A program made the translations under genes and the position numbers. Under the pieces are notes generated by a model, which had not been told where the DNA came from, did not search any database, and worked only from the letters and a program-made list of their open reading frames with translations. DNA of 45,532 bases from an uncultured Verrucomicrobiota bacterium. GTDB lineage: Bacteria; Verrucomicrobiota; Verrucomicrobiia; Opitutales; Opitutaceae. Position 1 is the stretch's first letter, and each line of letters opens with the position of its first letter. Shown one piece after another: positions 1 through 7,465 of this stretch. The stretch covers positions 1 through 45,532 of the forward strand of contig CAIQAB010000030.1 in the NCBI GenBank assembly GCA_903869675.1, read 5' to 3'.

Positions 1-109
1 ATAAAGTTCCGATTTTCCCCCAACCTATAGAAATTCGGTTGAGCCTTCGGATTTCATTAACGGCCGTATCTTTATCTTCGTGGTGGGATATGAGTCTCCA
101 GTATTTCAT
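1..109 (-). CDS. Partial cassette-borne protein, N-terminus only
   Basis: Reading leftward from an ATG at 107-109, which sits 15 nt after the cassette boundary, 36 codons stay open up to the window edge. The peptide starts MKYWRLISHH and contains ISIGWGKIG near residues 27-35. A start with a Tyr-Trp-Arg triad followed about 25 residues later by an I-G-W-G-x-I-G stretch recalls the N-terminal module of some restriction or defence-associated proteins. That resemblance is from memory and the fragment is too short to assign. The rest of the gene and its attC lie to the left of the window. Confidence 0.6.
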   Translation of the reverse strand, partial: MKYWRLISHHEDKDTAVNEIRRLNRISIGWGKIGTL

Positions 110-118
110 GGTTTGTTT

Positions 119-216
119 GCCTAACGTTTTAGATGAGCCGCACGGGTGCTTGGCGCGGAGCGTGCGCAGCACGATCCGTGACAAGCATCCGTGTTGGCTG
201 TAGCGCCTGGTTAGGC
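119..216 (-). other. attC site of cassette 4
   Basis: A 98 bp imperfect palindrome bounded by GCCTAAC (119-125) and GTTAGGC (210-216). The inner arms CACGGGTGCTTG and CAAGCATCCGTG pair with one wobble. The central core is similar to that of the other three sites. It directly abuts the stop codon of the 217-579 gene. The predicted crossover is between G and TT of the box at 119-125, read on the minus strand. Confidence 0.9.
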
Positions 217-579
217 TCATTTTATCTTAATTTCTCCGCAGTTAATGCAACGGAAGCTCTTGGTGAATGGATATCTGATAATCTGCGTGCCCCACGCACT
301 CAAACCTGTAATTCGTTCGCAGTTCGGATGTGCACGGTGACCGACCGGACCCATTCCTTTCGGATTTCGAAGAATCTTCCATCCGCATATGTCGCATGAC
401 ACTCTCCCCTGGCATATGACGTATAAGGCGCCGCCCAGAATAATGGCTATGAATGCGCCCACTATGATGGAAAACGAATGGCTCCGACCAAGGGCAAATA
501 TAGAAATGGGAATAATCGGAATAGCGCAGTAAACGAGCCATGTGGCAACAATCCCCGTGGTGAGATAGCTGATTTTCAT
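217..579 (-). CDS. Cassette 4: small membrane protein with zinc-ribbon cysteines
   Basis: A 120-residue protein of unknown function. Two hydrophobic segments (about residues 8-30 and 35-57) suggest a membrane hairpin at the N-terminus. The C-terminal half has two CxxC knuckles, CDICGW near 62-67 and CINCGE near 111-116, which could bind a zinc ion. The ATG lies a few bases after the cassette boundary (TTAGGC at 587-592), leaving almost no 5' leader, and the stop touches the attC, so the gene fills its cassette. No homologue is recognised. A role as a small membrane-bound metal-binding protein is only an inference from composition. Confidence 0.8.
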   Translation of the reverse strand: MKISYLTTGIVATWLVYCAIPIIPISIFALGRSHSFSIIVGAFIAIILGGALYVICQGRVSCDICGWKILRNPKGMGPVGHRAHPNCERITGLSAWGTQIIRYPFTKSFRCINCGEIKIK

Positions 580-586
580 TTCTTCT

Positions 587-685
587 GCCTAACGTTAGAA
601 CTGAGCGAGCCGGTTGCTTGGCGCAGCTCGTGCGAAAGCACGAGATGTGACAAGCAACCGGCTTCGCTCTAGTGATTTGTTAGGC
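587..685 (-). other. attC site of cassette 3
   Basis: A 99 bp imperfect palindrome bounded by GCCTAAC (587-593) and GTTAGGC (679-685). The inner arms CCGGTTGCTTG and CAAGCAACCGG are perfectly complementary. The arm sequence differs from the other attC sites while pairing is kept. Confidence 0.9.
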
Positions 686-691
686 ACTTTT

Positions 692-1099
692 TTATTTCTC
701 TTTTGGTGTAAACGTTACTTCTACGGTCTCGACAGTAGCACCGGTAGACTTACCGTCTTTACCGCGGAAAACAGTGAGTCTGGTATCTGGAATGCCATCT
801 CCATTCTTGTCTATTAGGTTAACTTCGTTCCGATCATTTACGGTCGTGAAGGTGTATTCCATTCTTTCCCCATCTTTCAAGATCGTGAATGGCGGCACCG
901 CCTTTTTTGTCAGCTCGGTCACGCTGTATCCATCTTTCGATATACCTATTTCGAGCTCAGGGCCTCCGTCTTTCGGGGTGACAATATAGGCACCGGGCTT
1001 CAGTCTTAGGATCTCGCGACCAGCTGCTGCGTCACGCTCCACGGAGCATGCGGACATTATTATCGCGAGCAAGGAAAAGACGGCGGCTTTATGTTCCAT
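692..1099 (-). CDS. Cassette 3: putative lipoprotein
   Basis: A 135-residue protein with an N-terminal hydrophobic segment ending in IIMSACS, which resembles a lipobox with the lipidated cysteine at about residue 18. The mature part is hydrophilic and carries DKNGDGIPD near residues 97-105, a calcium-loop-like motif of the thrombospondin type 3 or dockerin kind. Beyond that I recognise no family. The start is the ATG 11 nt after the cassette boundary box at 1110-1116. The stop is 6 nt before the attC. A periplasmic or outer-membrane-anchored location is likely; the function is unknown. Confidence 0.8.
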   Translation of the reverse strand: MEHKAAVFSLLAIIMSACSVERDAAAGREILRLKPGAYIVTPKDGGPELEIGISKDGYSVTELTKKAVPPFTILKDGERMEYTFTTVNDRNEVNLIDKNGDGIPDTRLTVFRGKDGKSTGATVETVEVTFTPKEK

Positions 1100-1109
1100 G
1101 GCTTTTTCT

Positions 1110-1208
1110 GCCTAACGTCAAAAGTGAGCCGCGACCATGCGTGGCGCAGAGCCTGCGTTAGCAGGATCTGTGACACGCATGGTCGTTGGCTCTACTGCCT
1201 TGTTAGCC
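1110..1208 (-). other. attC site of cassette 2, variant outer box
   Basis: A 99 bp imperfect palindrome from GCCTAAC (1110-1116) to GTTAGCC (1202-1208). The inner arms CGACCATGCGTG and CACGCATGGTCG are perfectly complementary. The outer box at 1202-1208 departs from the GTTAGGC seen in the other sites, and matches the variant box GGCTAAC found at the other end of the same cassette (1735-1741). Confidence 0.9.
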
Positions 1209-1729
1209 TCATTTTTTTGTCTTTGTATGAATGCCTTGAGACGTTCGAGTTCCGTGGTGGATGCTTGACGATCATAAATTATAACCACGGCTCCTAAAAA
1301 TGGGTAAGGATGGAACTCCATATTTGTGCATTTAAGGCAAAGAGTAAACTCGATCAATTTCCGACTTCCCTTTCGTAATATCAACATTTGTCCCGGATCA
1401 TGACATCCGGCGCGAGTCTCTGTAGTATAAATATGTTCAGTCAAAAGCGTAATTAACTCTTTAGCGTCTACGGCGGATAGAATCTTTCTGGTTCCGACGT
1501 AATATTCGCCACCAGACTCGGCCGTGACAATCTTCTCGGCACCAGTTTTTGACTCGTCGAGAAGGCTTACCAACTCTACTGAATCCGCCTTACCGAGTGC
1601 ATCGGTGATGCACTCGATAGAATGTAATGCGACAGCATGGGCACGGAAAAGTCCCAACGAAGCCACAAGACACGCTGCACCGATGAGTGCAAAACCTACA
1701 CTGAGTATCGCTAGAAGTCGGGTCTTCAT
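1118..1729 (-). CDS. Cassette 2: membrane-anchored protein with attC-encoded C-terminus
   Basis: About 203 residues from the ATG at 1727-1729, five bases after the TTAGCC cassette boundary; an in-frame ATG at 1747 lies in the preceding cassette and is less likely. One N-terminal transmembrane or signal segment (about residues 5-27) is followed by a soluble domain with cysteines near RAGCHDPG and LCLKC. I do not recognise the family. The reading frame does not stop before its attC site: it runs through it and ends at 1118-1120, two bases before the R' box, so about the last 28 residues (from NKAVEPTTMR to the terminal MVAAHF) are translated attC palindrome. Confidence 0.78.
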   Translation of the reverse strand: MKTRLLAILSVGFALIGAACLVASLGLFRAHAVALHSIECITDALGKADSVELVSLLDESKTGAEKIVTAESGGEYYVGTRKILSAVDAKELITLLTEHIYTTETRAGCHDPGQMLILRKGSRKLIEFTLCLKCTNMEFHPYPFLGAVVIIYDRQASTTELERLKAFIQRQKNEANKAVEPTTMRVTDPANAGSAPRMVAAHF

Positions 1730-1734
1730 TTTCT

Positions 1735-1837
1735 GGCTAACGCTCAAACTGAGCCGCGATCATGGCTGGCGCGGAGTGTGCTGCTCGGAGCACAATCCGT
1801 GACAGCCATGATCGTTGGCTCTAGTGCCTTGTTAGGC
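1735..1837 (-). other. attC site of cassette 1
   Basis: A 103 bp imperfect palindrome from GGCTAAC (1735-1741) to GTTAGGC (1831-1837). The inner arms CGATCATGGCTG and CAGCCATGATCG are perfectly complementary. The left box belongs partly to cassette 2, because the crossover falls inside it; this explains why it differs from the right box. Confidence 0.9.
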
Positions 1838-1844
1838 TCAATTT

Positions 1845-2246
1845 TCATTTCAGTATTCTGTCCGGTTTCTCTTCGACCGCAAGGATAAGTCGAAAGGTGC
1901 CATCGTTCTTTTCGAGCCGATATCCGAACTGCAGAAATCCTCCCCCAAAATATAGATTCAGTCTTCCTTCATCTTTCGAAATGCCTGTGAGAGTAAGTGG
2001 AGTGGTCGCTTCTCGAATCGAATTCCCTCTGGCGTCGTCAGGCTTCAACCAATCGCGTTCACCCAGTGACTCGTATAGAGCAATCGCTCGGGGGAGGACG
2101 GCTTCATAAACTTCGGGACGCGAGAGCCACAAAATATCGCGCTGAATCTTACCCGGGCCGAGATACATAAAGGTCGCGAATGCTGCAATCACTCCGAAAA
2201 GAGTGATGCCTAGCGCAGTCCAACCAGCCTTCTCGATTGCTCTCAT
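1845..2246 (-). CDS. Cassette 1: small membrane-anchored protein
   Basis: A 133-residue protein of unknown function in the cassette nearest attI, and so the most recently inserted if insertion is at attI. One hydrophobic segment (about residues 9-29) precedes a soluble domain containing a G-G-G-F-L-Q-F-G-Y stretch near residues 100-108. The gene begins 14 nt after the cassette boundary at 2260 and ends 7 nt before its attC. The TM-plus-soluble design matches the neighbouring cassettes. No homologue is recognised. Confidence 0.8.
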   Translation of the reverse strand: MRAIEKAGWTALGITLFGVIAAFATFMYLGPGKIQRDILWLSRPEVYEAVLPRAIALYESLGERDWLKPDDARGNSIREATTPLTLTGISKDEGRLNLYFGGGFLQFGYRLEKNDGTFRLILAVEEKPDRILK

Positions 2247-2254
2247 GTTTTTCT

Positions 2255-2345
2255 GCCTAACAGTGTAATTAGGCCAAAGTGGGTTTGGCTTTAGCGGGAG
2301 CGGGCGAGTTTGGCTTTGTGCGGCTAGGTTTAGGCTTGGATGGCA
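2255..2345 (-). other. Candidate attI site
   Basis: The first cassette joins non-cassette DNA at GCCTAAC (2255-2261), whose complement GTTAGGC is a consensus crossover box. The adjoining stretch toward the integrase contains a 10 bp direct repeat, GTTTGGCTTT, at 2283-2292 and 2308-2317 (25 bp apart). This could correspond to the accessory integrase-binding repeats known from class 1 attI. The exact right limit is not determined, and no convincing cassette promoter was identified here. Confidence 0.7.
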
Positions 2346-2408
2346 TAAGTGGTTGTTTTAGAGGGTTTTTGTTTTTTTGGTTTGTCTTTCGCAGGTGAAT
2401 TTTTGACC

Positions 2409-3731
2409 ATGTCTCGCATGAGCGGCGAAGACAATCAGCAGGCGGGAGGGAGGGATCGGGTGGTGTGGTTTCCTGACTGGTCGGATGTCCTGTCTGCAGA
2501 GCCCTTGGATGCCGTGACTCGGGCCCAACACAAGGCGGCGATCATCCGGTTTTTGTTTTGGTGCAAGCGCGGCGGCATGGCAGTCAAAGTGGATACTGCA
2601 AAACGTTTTGTCGATGAGGAGGAAACGCAAGCCTTTGTCGGCGCTCGAGAGGCTTTGCGGTGGTTTTTTCGGCGGGCGGCGGCGCGGCCGGTCCAGACGC
2701 CGGTGGAGACCGGCAACTGCAGCGTAACACGCTTGCCCGGCAGGCAGGACCCGCCACCCGCCGCGCAGGATCTGGGGGCCACGGCTTGGGAGCAGGCCTT
2801 GATACGCGCGGCCCGTTCGCGGGGCCTGCTATGGAGGACGGAGCGGACGTATAGGGATTGGGGAGTGCGGTTTGCCGAGTTTATAAAGCCCATGACGGTG
2901 GAAGCGGCGGGCGCCAGGGAGGCGGCCGCGTTTCTGAGCGATCTGGCGGTGCGGGGCCGGGTGGCGGTGGCCACGCAGAAACAGGCCTTGAACGCCGTGG
3001 TGTTTATACTACGCGAAGCACTGGGGAGGCATCTGGATGAGATACCGTTCACCCGTGCGATGCAGTCACGCCGCGTTCCGGTGGTCTTGTCGCGGGGCGA
3101 GTGCGCACGTTTGTTTGAGGGGTTGGAGGGCACGCCGCGGTTGATGGCGGAGCTGGCGTATGGGTCGGGCTTACGGTTGATGGAGTTGTTGCGACTGCGG
3201 GTGAAAGATGTGGATTTGGAACGGGGCCAGCTGGTCGTGCGCGCGGGGAAGGGGGATAAGGACAGGGTCACCGTGTTGCCGGAGAAATTGCACGAGCCCT
3301 TGCGGCGTCACAGGGAGCGCTTGCGGTTGCTGTGGGCGGCGGATCGGGAAAAGCAGTTGAAGGGGGTGTGGTTGCCGGAGGCGCTGGCGAGAAAATGGCC
3401 GCGCGCGGGCGAGCAGTGGGAGTGGCAGTGGATGTTTCCCTCGCGGGAGACGAGCGTGGACCCGGCTACGGGCGAGCGGCGCCGGCACCATGTGACGGAT
3501 GCGAGCGTGCAGGCGGCGATCCGGGGGGCGGCGGCACGTGCGAAGATCGAAAAACGCGTGTCACCCCATGTGCTGAGGCATTCTTTTGCCACGCATTTAT
3601 TGGAGACGGGGACGGATATCCGGACTTTGCAAGACCTGCTCGGGCACGCGAGTGTGGAGACGACGCAGATCTACACGCACGTGATGCGTCGCCCGGGCCT
3701 GGGGGTAAAGTCGCCGCTGGATTCGGCTTGA
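2409..3731 (+). CDS. intI: Integron integrase with N-terminal extension
   Basis: A tyrosine recombinase that would catalyse attC x attI cassette insertion and excision. From the ATG at 2409 it has 440 residues, against about 320-340 for usual IntI proteins; an AGGTGA at 2393-2398 favours this start over the upstream GTG at 2349. Catalytic residues are visible: R256, K281, H387, R390, H413 and Tyr422. The IntI-specific insertion between the second and third boxes is present ([10 protein letters not shown] to WQWMFPS, about 321-345), which separates it from XerC/XerD. The core-binding domain spans about 125-220. Residues about 20-95 form an extra segment (for example [10 protein letters not shown]) that looks like part of a second SAM-like DNA-binding domain, joined by a Pro-rich linker. 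It is transcribed away from the cassettes. Confidence 0.93.
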   Translation: MSRMSGEDNQQAGGRDRVVWFPDWSDVLSAEPLDAVTRAQHKAAIIRFLFWCKRGGMAVKVDTAKRFVDEEETQAFVGAREALRWFFRRAAARPVQTPVETGNCSVTRLPGRQDPPPAAQDLGATAWEQALIRAARSRGLLWRTERTYRDWGVRFAEFIKPMTVEAAGAREAAAFLSDLAVRGRVAVATQKQALNAVVFILREALGRHLDEIPFTRAMQSRRVPVVLSRGECARLFEGLEGTPRLMAELAYGSGLRLMELLRLRVKDVDLERGQLVVRAGKGDKDRVTVLPEKLHEPLRRHRERLRLLWAADREKQLKGVWLPEALARKWPRAGEQWEWQWMFPSRETSVDPATGERRRHHVTDASVQAAIRGAAARAKIEKRVSPHVLRHSFATHLLETGTDIRTLQDLLGHASVETTQIYTHVMRRPGLGVKSPLDSA

Positions 3732-3757
3732 GGGAGAGCGGGCGTGATGAGCTACCT

Positions 3758-4486
3758 TTAGTTCCCCGTGGCGTAGTTGCTCCAGAGGGTTTGCACCTCG
3801 GCATCCGTGGTGGATATACCGCGGACGTTGCCTGCATAGGTCACGATCAGGGAGCCTCCGTTGACGCGAAAGGCGATCTTGCCGGTCCTGTCGGTGTTTT
3901 CTCCGGTATCATGTTCGGGCGTCCAGCCTACGCGACTGCCGTAGACAATGCGGTAATCCACGGCCTCGGCAAAAAACATGAGGCGGCTAGGATTTTTAAT
4001 ATCAGTCTGTTTCATGGCGCGGGCGTTTTTCACTCTCTGCGGAGAAAGACCGGACTCAAAGTCAGTGGCATTATACCCGATGGTGGCGCGACCGGGCTCT
4101 CCGGGGTAGGGTGAGACGGGGAAGCCGGACTGGATGATGGAGGCATCGCCGGGCTTCCAGTCGGGTTTTTTAACGCTCAGGTAGGCGGCGAACTCCACGT
4201 CTTTGGTCCAAGGCTTATCGTAAAGCAGGTCGCCGGTATCGGGGTCGCGGGCAACCAAGCTTGGGTAGGAGCCTTTGTGGTCGTTGGCATAACTGCCGGC
4301 AGCCATGCCTAGTTGGCGCAGATTACTGGTGGATCTGGCCTTAAAGGCAGATTTCCGCACCTGGCCGACCGTCGGGATGATAATGGCTGCGAGTATGCCG
4401 ATGATCGCGATCACGGTGAGTAACTCGATCAGCGTGAAGCCTCCAGCCAAACGCGGAGCGTTGGAGCCGGCGAGGTGGATTTTCAT
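3758..4486 (-). CDS. Type II secretion/pilin-like protein (prepilin-type N-terminus)
   Basis: From the ATG at 4484-4486 this is 242 residues; an overlapping GTG at 4522 is the alternative start. The class III signal GGFTLIELL at residues 15-23 predicts cleavage by prepilin peptidase after Gly16, with Glu at +5, followed by a hydrophobic helix (TVIAIIGILAAIIIP). The rest resembles the DUF1559-like pseudopilins that are abundant in Verrucomicrobiota and Planctomycetota, with a SNLRQLG segment after the helix. It lies just downstream of the PATR gene on the same strand and is probably co-transcribed. Such proteins may assemble into a pseudopilus or be surface-displayed; the precise role is not known. 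Confidence 0.82.
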   Translation of the reverse strand: MKIHLAGSNAPRLAGGFTLIELLTVIAIIGILAAIIIPTVGQVRKSAFKARSTSNLRQLGMAAGSYANDHKGSYPSLVARDPDTGDLLYDKPWTKDVEFAAYLSVKKPDWKPGDASIIQSGFPVSPYPGEPGRATIGYNATDFESGLSPQRVKNARAMKQTDIKNPSRLMFFAEAVDYRIVYGSRVGWTPEHDTGENTDRTGKIAFRVNGGSLIVTYAGNVRGISTTDAEVQTLWSNYATGN

Positions 4487-4518
4487 AGGAGGAGGAGGGA
4501 CGCCGGAGGCGAGGCTTA

Positions 4519-7230
4519 TCACTCGGCGCGGGCGCGGAGGAAGATACGCGGGGTGGTCGCCAGGGCGGCGGCGGGGCGGAATGTCCGGTAGGTCCAGCCG
4601 TTATCGAGGGCGGGCAGGCCGGCCTGCAAGGCGGCGACTTCGGCGCCCGTGGCTTCGACCACGGGAACCGTCCAGGCGGAAAGATCGGAACTGGCCTCGA
4701 CCGTGTAGGTGACGCCGTCGATGGTGCCGGAAACCTGGGCACTCGTGCCGCTGAATTGCGCGCCGGTGCGGGTGGCAATGGTTAGGGTGAGGCAGGTGGT
4801 GCCTCCGATGCTCAGCGAGCGGGCCTGGGTGAGGCTGCCATCCGAGGCGAGCGGATTGCCGTCGAAGGCGAATTCGAGCAGGTTGCTAAAGGCGTCCTGA
4901 TCGGGATTGGCCGAGGCGGCGGGATCGCGTCCGGCGATGCCATCCAAACCTTTGGCGGCCGCCCAGGAGGCATAGGGCGTGGCGGCTGTAGCCGACTGCA
5001 GAGAGAGCACGCCGGTGGCCTCGGAGAAGGTCCAGGTCTTCGAGCCGTCAACCAGTGTCCAAACGTTGTTATTCTCGGTGAAACCCGCGACTGTGAACGT
5101 GGGGCCGTAGGTTTCGTTCAGGGTGGAATTTGCGACGAGTTGCCAGGTGTTGCCATTGGTCAGGTTCGCGCCGGTGAGATCGATGACGAAGGTGCCATCC
5201 AGGGTCACGTTGCCAGTGCCGCGCAGGCGGGTGCCGACGCCATTGGCCCCGAGGGTGAAGGCAAGTTGTCCGGTGCTGGCGAGGGTGAGGTCGCCAGAGT
5301 TTACAACCGTATCGCCGTTGTAGGTGTTGGCGGCCGATAGCGTGAGGCTGCCGCCTCCGTTGGTGCCGGCGACTTTCAAGCCACCGTCAAAAGCAGCGGA
5401 GCCGGAGTGGCGGAGGGGCACATTAAAGGTGACGGCCAAACCGTAGGGGTCGATGGTGGCTCCCGATTCTTTTACGTTACAAGTCACCAGGGGCAACTCG
5501 TTCTCGATGCCATCGGGGACGGAGAAGTCGGCGGAGGTGATCTGCAGCGTGCCGCCGTTGAAATTCAGGATTCCATTGCCGCCGCCGGCGCCGGATCCCA
5601 AGGCATCGCGCGTGATCGCGGGGATGGACAGGGTGCCGCCGGCAAGGTTGTAGGTGGCGGCGGTGTTCGCGCTCTTAAAGGCCAGTGAACCGGTTCCGCC
5701 GAGGGTGGTGGCGATGCCTGAGTAAAGTCCGACGAAGCCACCGGTCTGGTTCACAGTGACGGTGCGACCGTAGTATTGCCCCATGACGATGCTGCGATTG
5801 GAGAAGATGCGGATCTGGGCGTTATCCGCGACATTGAGGGTGGCGGCGCCGGTGCCGGTGGTCGGTCCGGTGAAGCCCAGAGTGAACGTAAAGGCGTCGA
5901 TGTTGGCGTTGCCGCGGGCGGTGTAGGTGGCCGTGCCGACGTTGCCGATATTGAGCTGGGAGACCGCCAGAGTGCCAGCGGAGTGGTCGACGACCACATT
6001 ATCGGTCGAGACCGGGGCCAGGTTGGCATTGCCTCCGTTGGCTCCGGAGATGATATAGCCTATCGCGCTGGGTGCGGTGAAGTTGAGATTGAGGGTGCTG
6101 GGCTTCAAGGCGGTGCCGCCGGTCACACGGAGCACGTCATTTCCGGAGACGGAACGAATGTTGGCCGCGCCGGTGAGGGTCAGCGTGCCCTGGCCAGTTT
6201 TTATAATATTGGGGCTGGAGTCGGCGTTGTAGAGTGCGGCGTTGGTGGCGAAGGTGCCGGCAAAGGTGGTATCGGTATTATCCGCTCCAATGGTGATCGT
6301 GCGGGGGTAATAGTAACCGCCGGTGATGGTGCCGGCTCCGGCGAGGCTGCCGACGACCGCATTGGTCGAATCGATATTCAGCGTCGTGCCGGTGGCCATG
6401 ATCAAAGCGGCCAGATTCCCTGCCATGGAGTTGGCTTGCGAATTATAGTTTCCGAGGCGGACCGAGCCCTCGCGGATATCGATCACGCCGCCGCTGGAAA
6501 GGCTCAGCACATTACTACCGGTGGCCCCGCCCTGAACTCCGGCGTAGGTGAGCATACCGGTGCCGGTTTTCAGGATATTACCCCCGCCGGTGATGTTGGA
6601 AGGCCGCACGGGGATGTCTCCATAAATGGCACGGAATTCCAAGGTGGCGCCGGTCGCGATGGTCAGCGCGGTGCGGGCGGTGTCGTTGCCGCCGGGGATC
6701 ACGTTTGTGGTGACAAAAGAGCCCGAATTAATGATAGTGTCGCCCGTATAGGTTTTGGTGCCGAATGATATGAGTGTGCCTGCCCCGGCCTTGGTCAGGC
6801 CGCCGGTTCCCGTCAAGTTAGCGGTGATGGATACATTTTGGCCGCTGCCCAGATTGGGCACGGTGATGGTGGGGGAAGTGCCGGAGAGGGTAAGCACGTT
6901 GGCCACCACGCCATTATTGCCGATGTTCCAGCTGCCGGGGGTAGTCAGGTCACTATCGCCGAAGATAATATTTCCGATGGTTCGCGAACTGGCGAGATTC
7001 ACCACGGTGTAGGCCTTGATGTCGACCGCGCCGAAGTCGGCGGTGAAACCGGCACCGTCCGCGATCACTGAACCGGACCAATTGGCAGCGTCATCCCAGG
7101 CGAGGGGAGTGTCTGAGCGGGCCCAGGTGCCGTTTGCGGCGTGGGCGGTTTCCGCAGCCAGCAAGGCGAATGCGGCTAGTAGCATGGAACGGGCGCGGAC
7201 GGAGGTGGCGAGCAGTTGGTGACGATTCAT
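4519..7230 (-). CDS. Autotransporter-associated beta-strand (PATR) repeat protein
   Basis: From the ATG at 7228-7230, which starts MNRHQLLATS, 903 residues are encoded. A signal peptide ends near AETAHAANG. Most of the chain is Gly/Thr/Asn-rich passenger-like beta-helix with PATR-type repeats, for example KTGQGTLTLTG, KAGAGTLISFG and NTYNGDTVVNSGDLTLAS. The last ~190 residues form a separate module: YASWAAAKGL, then a DQDAFSNLLEFAF segment, then YTVEASSDLSAW. A related module closes the GH30 protein at 22568-24544. No membrane beta-barrel is evident. Likely a secreted or surface protein associated with polysaccharide use. An upstream in-frame start at 7347 would precede the signal peptide by 39 residues and is unlikely. 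Confidence 0.87.
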   Translation of the reverse strand: MNRHQLLATSVRARSMLLAAFALLAAETAHAANGTWARSDTPLAWDDAANWSGSVIADGAGFTADFGAVDIKAYTVVNLASSRTIGNIIFGDSDLTTPGSWNIGNNGVVANVLTLSGTSPTITVPNLGSGQNVSITANLTGTGGLTKAGAGTLISFGTKTYTGDTIINSGSFVTTNVIPGGNDTARTALTIATGATLEFRAIYGDIPVRPSNITGGGNILKTGTGMLTYAGVQGGATGSNVLSLSSGGVIDIREGSVRLGNYNSQANSMAGNLAALIMATGTTLNIDSTNAVVGSLAGAGTITGGYYYPRTITIGADNTDTTFAGTFATNAALYNADSSPNIIKTGQGTLTLTGAANIRSVSGNDVLRVTGGTALKPSTLNLNFTAPSAIGYIISGANGGNANLAPVSTDNVVVDHSAGTLAVSQLNIGNVGTATYTARGNANIDAFTFTLGFTGPTTGTGAATLNVADNAQIRIFSNRSIVMGQYYGRTVTVNQTGGFVGLYSGIATTLGGTGSLAFKSANTAATYNLAGGTLSIPAITRDALGSGAGGGNGILNFNGGTLQITSADFSVPDGIENELPLVTCNVKESGATIDPYGLAVTFNVPLRHSGSAAFDGGLKVAGTNGGGSLTLSAANTYNGDTVVNSGDLTLASTGQLAFTLGANGVGTRLRGTGNVTLDGTFVIDLTGANLTNGNTWQLVANSTLNETYGPTFTVAGFTENNNVWTLVDGSKTWTFSEATGVLSLQSATAATPYASWAAAKGLDGIAGRDPAASANPDQDAFSNLLEFAFDGNPLASDGSLTQARSLSIGGTTCLTLTIATRTGAQFSGTSAQVSGTIDGVTYTVEASSDLSAWTVPVVEATGAEVAALQAGLPALDNGWTYRTFRPAAALATTPRIFLRARAE

Positions 7231-7360
7231 GGGGCTTAGGGGTTTGGAAAGATTTGGACCTGCCGATACACTCGGCGCAGAATTGATGCGGCCGTGGGGC
7301 TCGGGGTGACGCAAAATCGGGACGATGACACCGGGGTGGGTAAGCATCTGCAGCCTGAAT

Positions 7361-7373
7361 GCTAAAATTTAGC
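7361..7373. promoter_or_regulatory. 13 bp palindrome upstream of PATR gene
   Basis: GCTAAAATTTAGC is a perfect dyad about 130 bases upstream of the PATR start and 22 bases from a CTAACANTAG-type element. It resembles the CTAATATTAG palindrome at the LacI promoter. A protein-binding role is possible but untested. Confidence 0.3.
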
Positions 7374-7394
7374 CGGTGCGTCGAACCACCCGCC

Positions 7395-7406
7395 AGTCTA
7401 ACAATA
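7395..7406 (+). promoter_or_regulatory. Candidate operator, copy 1 (AGTCTAACAATA)
   Basis: AGTCTAACAATAG lies in the 235 bp between the LacI stop and the PATR start. It shares AGTCTAACA with the copy at 9712 and with the reversed copy at 24669-24682. It is about 165 bases from the PATR ATG, further than the other copies are from their genes. Confidence 0.45.
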
Positions 7407-7465
7407 GACATAGAGGTTTTATTTTTTCCAGGCACACCCTCGCTCTGGCGGTGCTTTTTATATGC

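Larger units (their letters stand above)
1..3731. mobile_element. Chromosomal integron, integrase-proximal end of cassette array
   Basis: An integrase gene reads rightward and a cassette array reads leftward from an attachment region between them, which is the standard integron layout. Four complete cassettes (1741-2260, 1116-1740, 593-1115, 125-592) and the start of a fifth (124 to the window edge) are delimited by G/TTRRRY-type boxes at 2255-2261, 1735-1741, 1110-1116, 587-593 and 119-125. All complete cassettes end in attC sites of nearly equal length and similar core, which is typical of sedentary chromosomal arrays. The cassette DNA looks visibly richer in A+T than the rest of the window. 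The left end of the array lies outside the window. Confidence 0.93.

Noticed and set aside
119-1837. Regularly spaced repeats considered as a CRISPR array or as insertion-sequence ends
   Set aside because: The units are ~100 bp palindromes with variable but paired arms, separated by coding sequence and bounded by crossover boxes; this is attC, not CRISPR or IS.
2409-3731. XerC/XerD recombinase
   Set aside because: The IntI-specific insertion before MFPS and the adjoining attC array identify an integron integrase.
5776-6768. Long open frame on the + strand opposite the PATR gene
   Set aside because: Gly/Val/Asp-rich antisense shadow of a repetitive high-GC gene; no recognisable domain, while the minus-strand frame has a signal peptide and PATR repeats.
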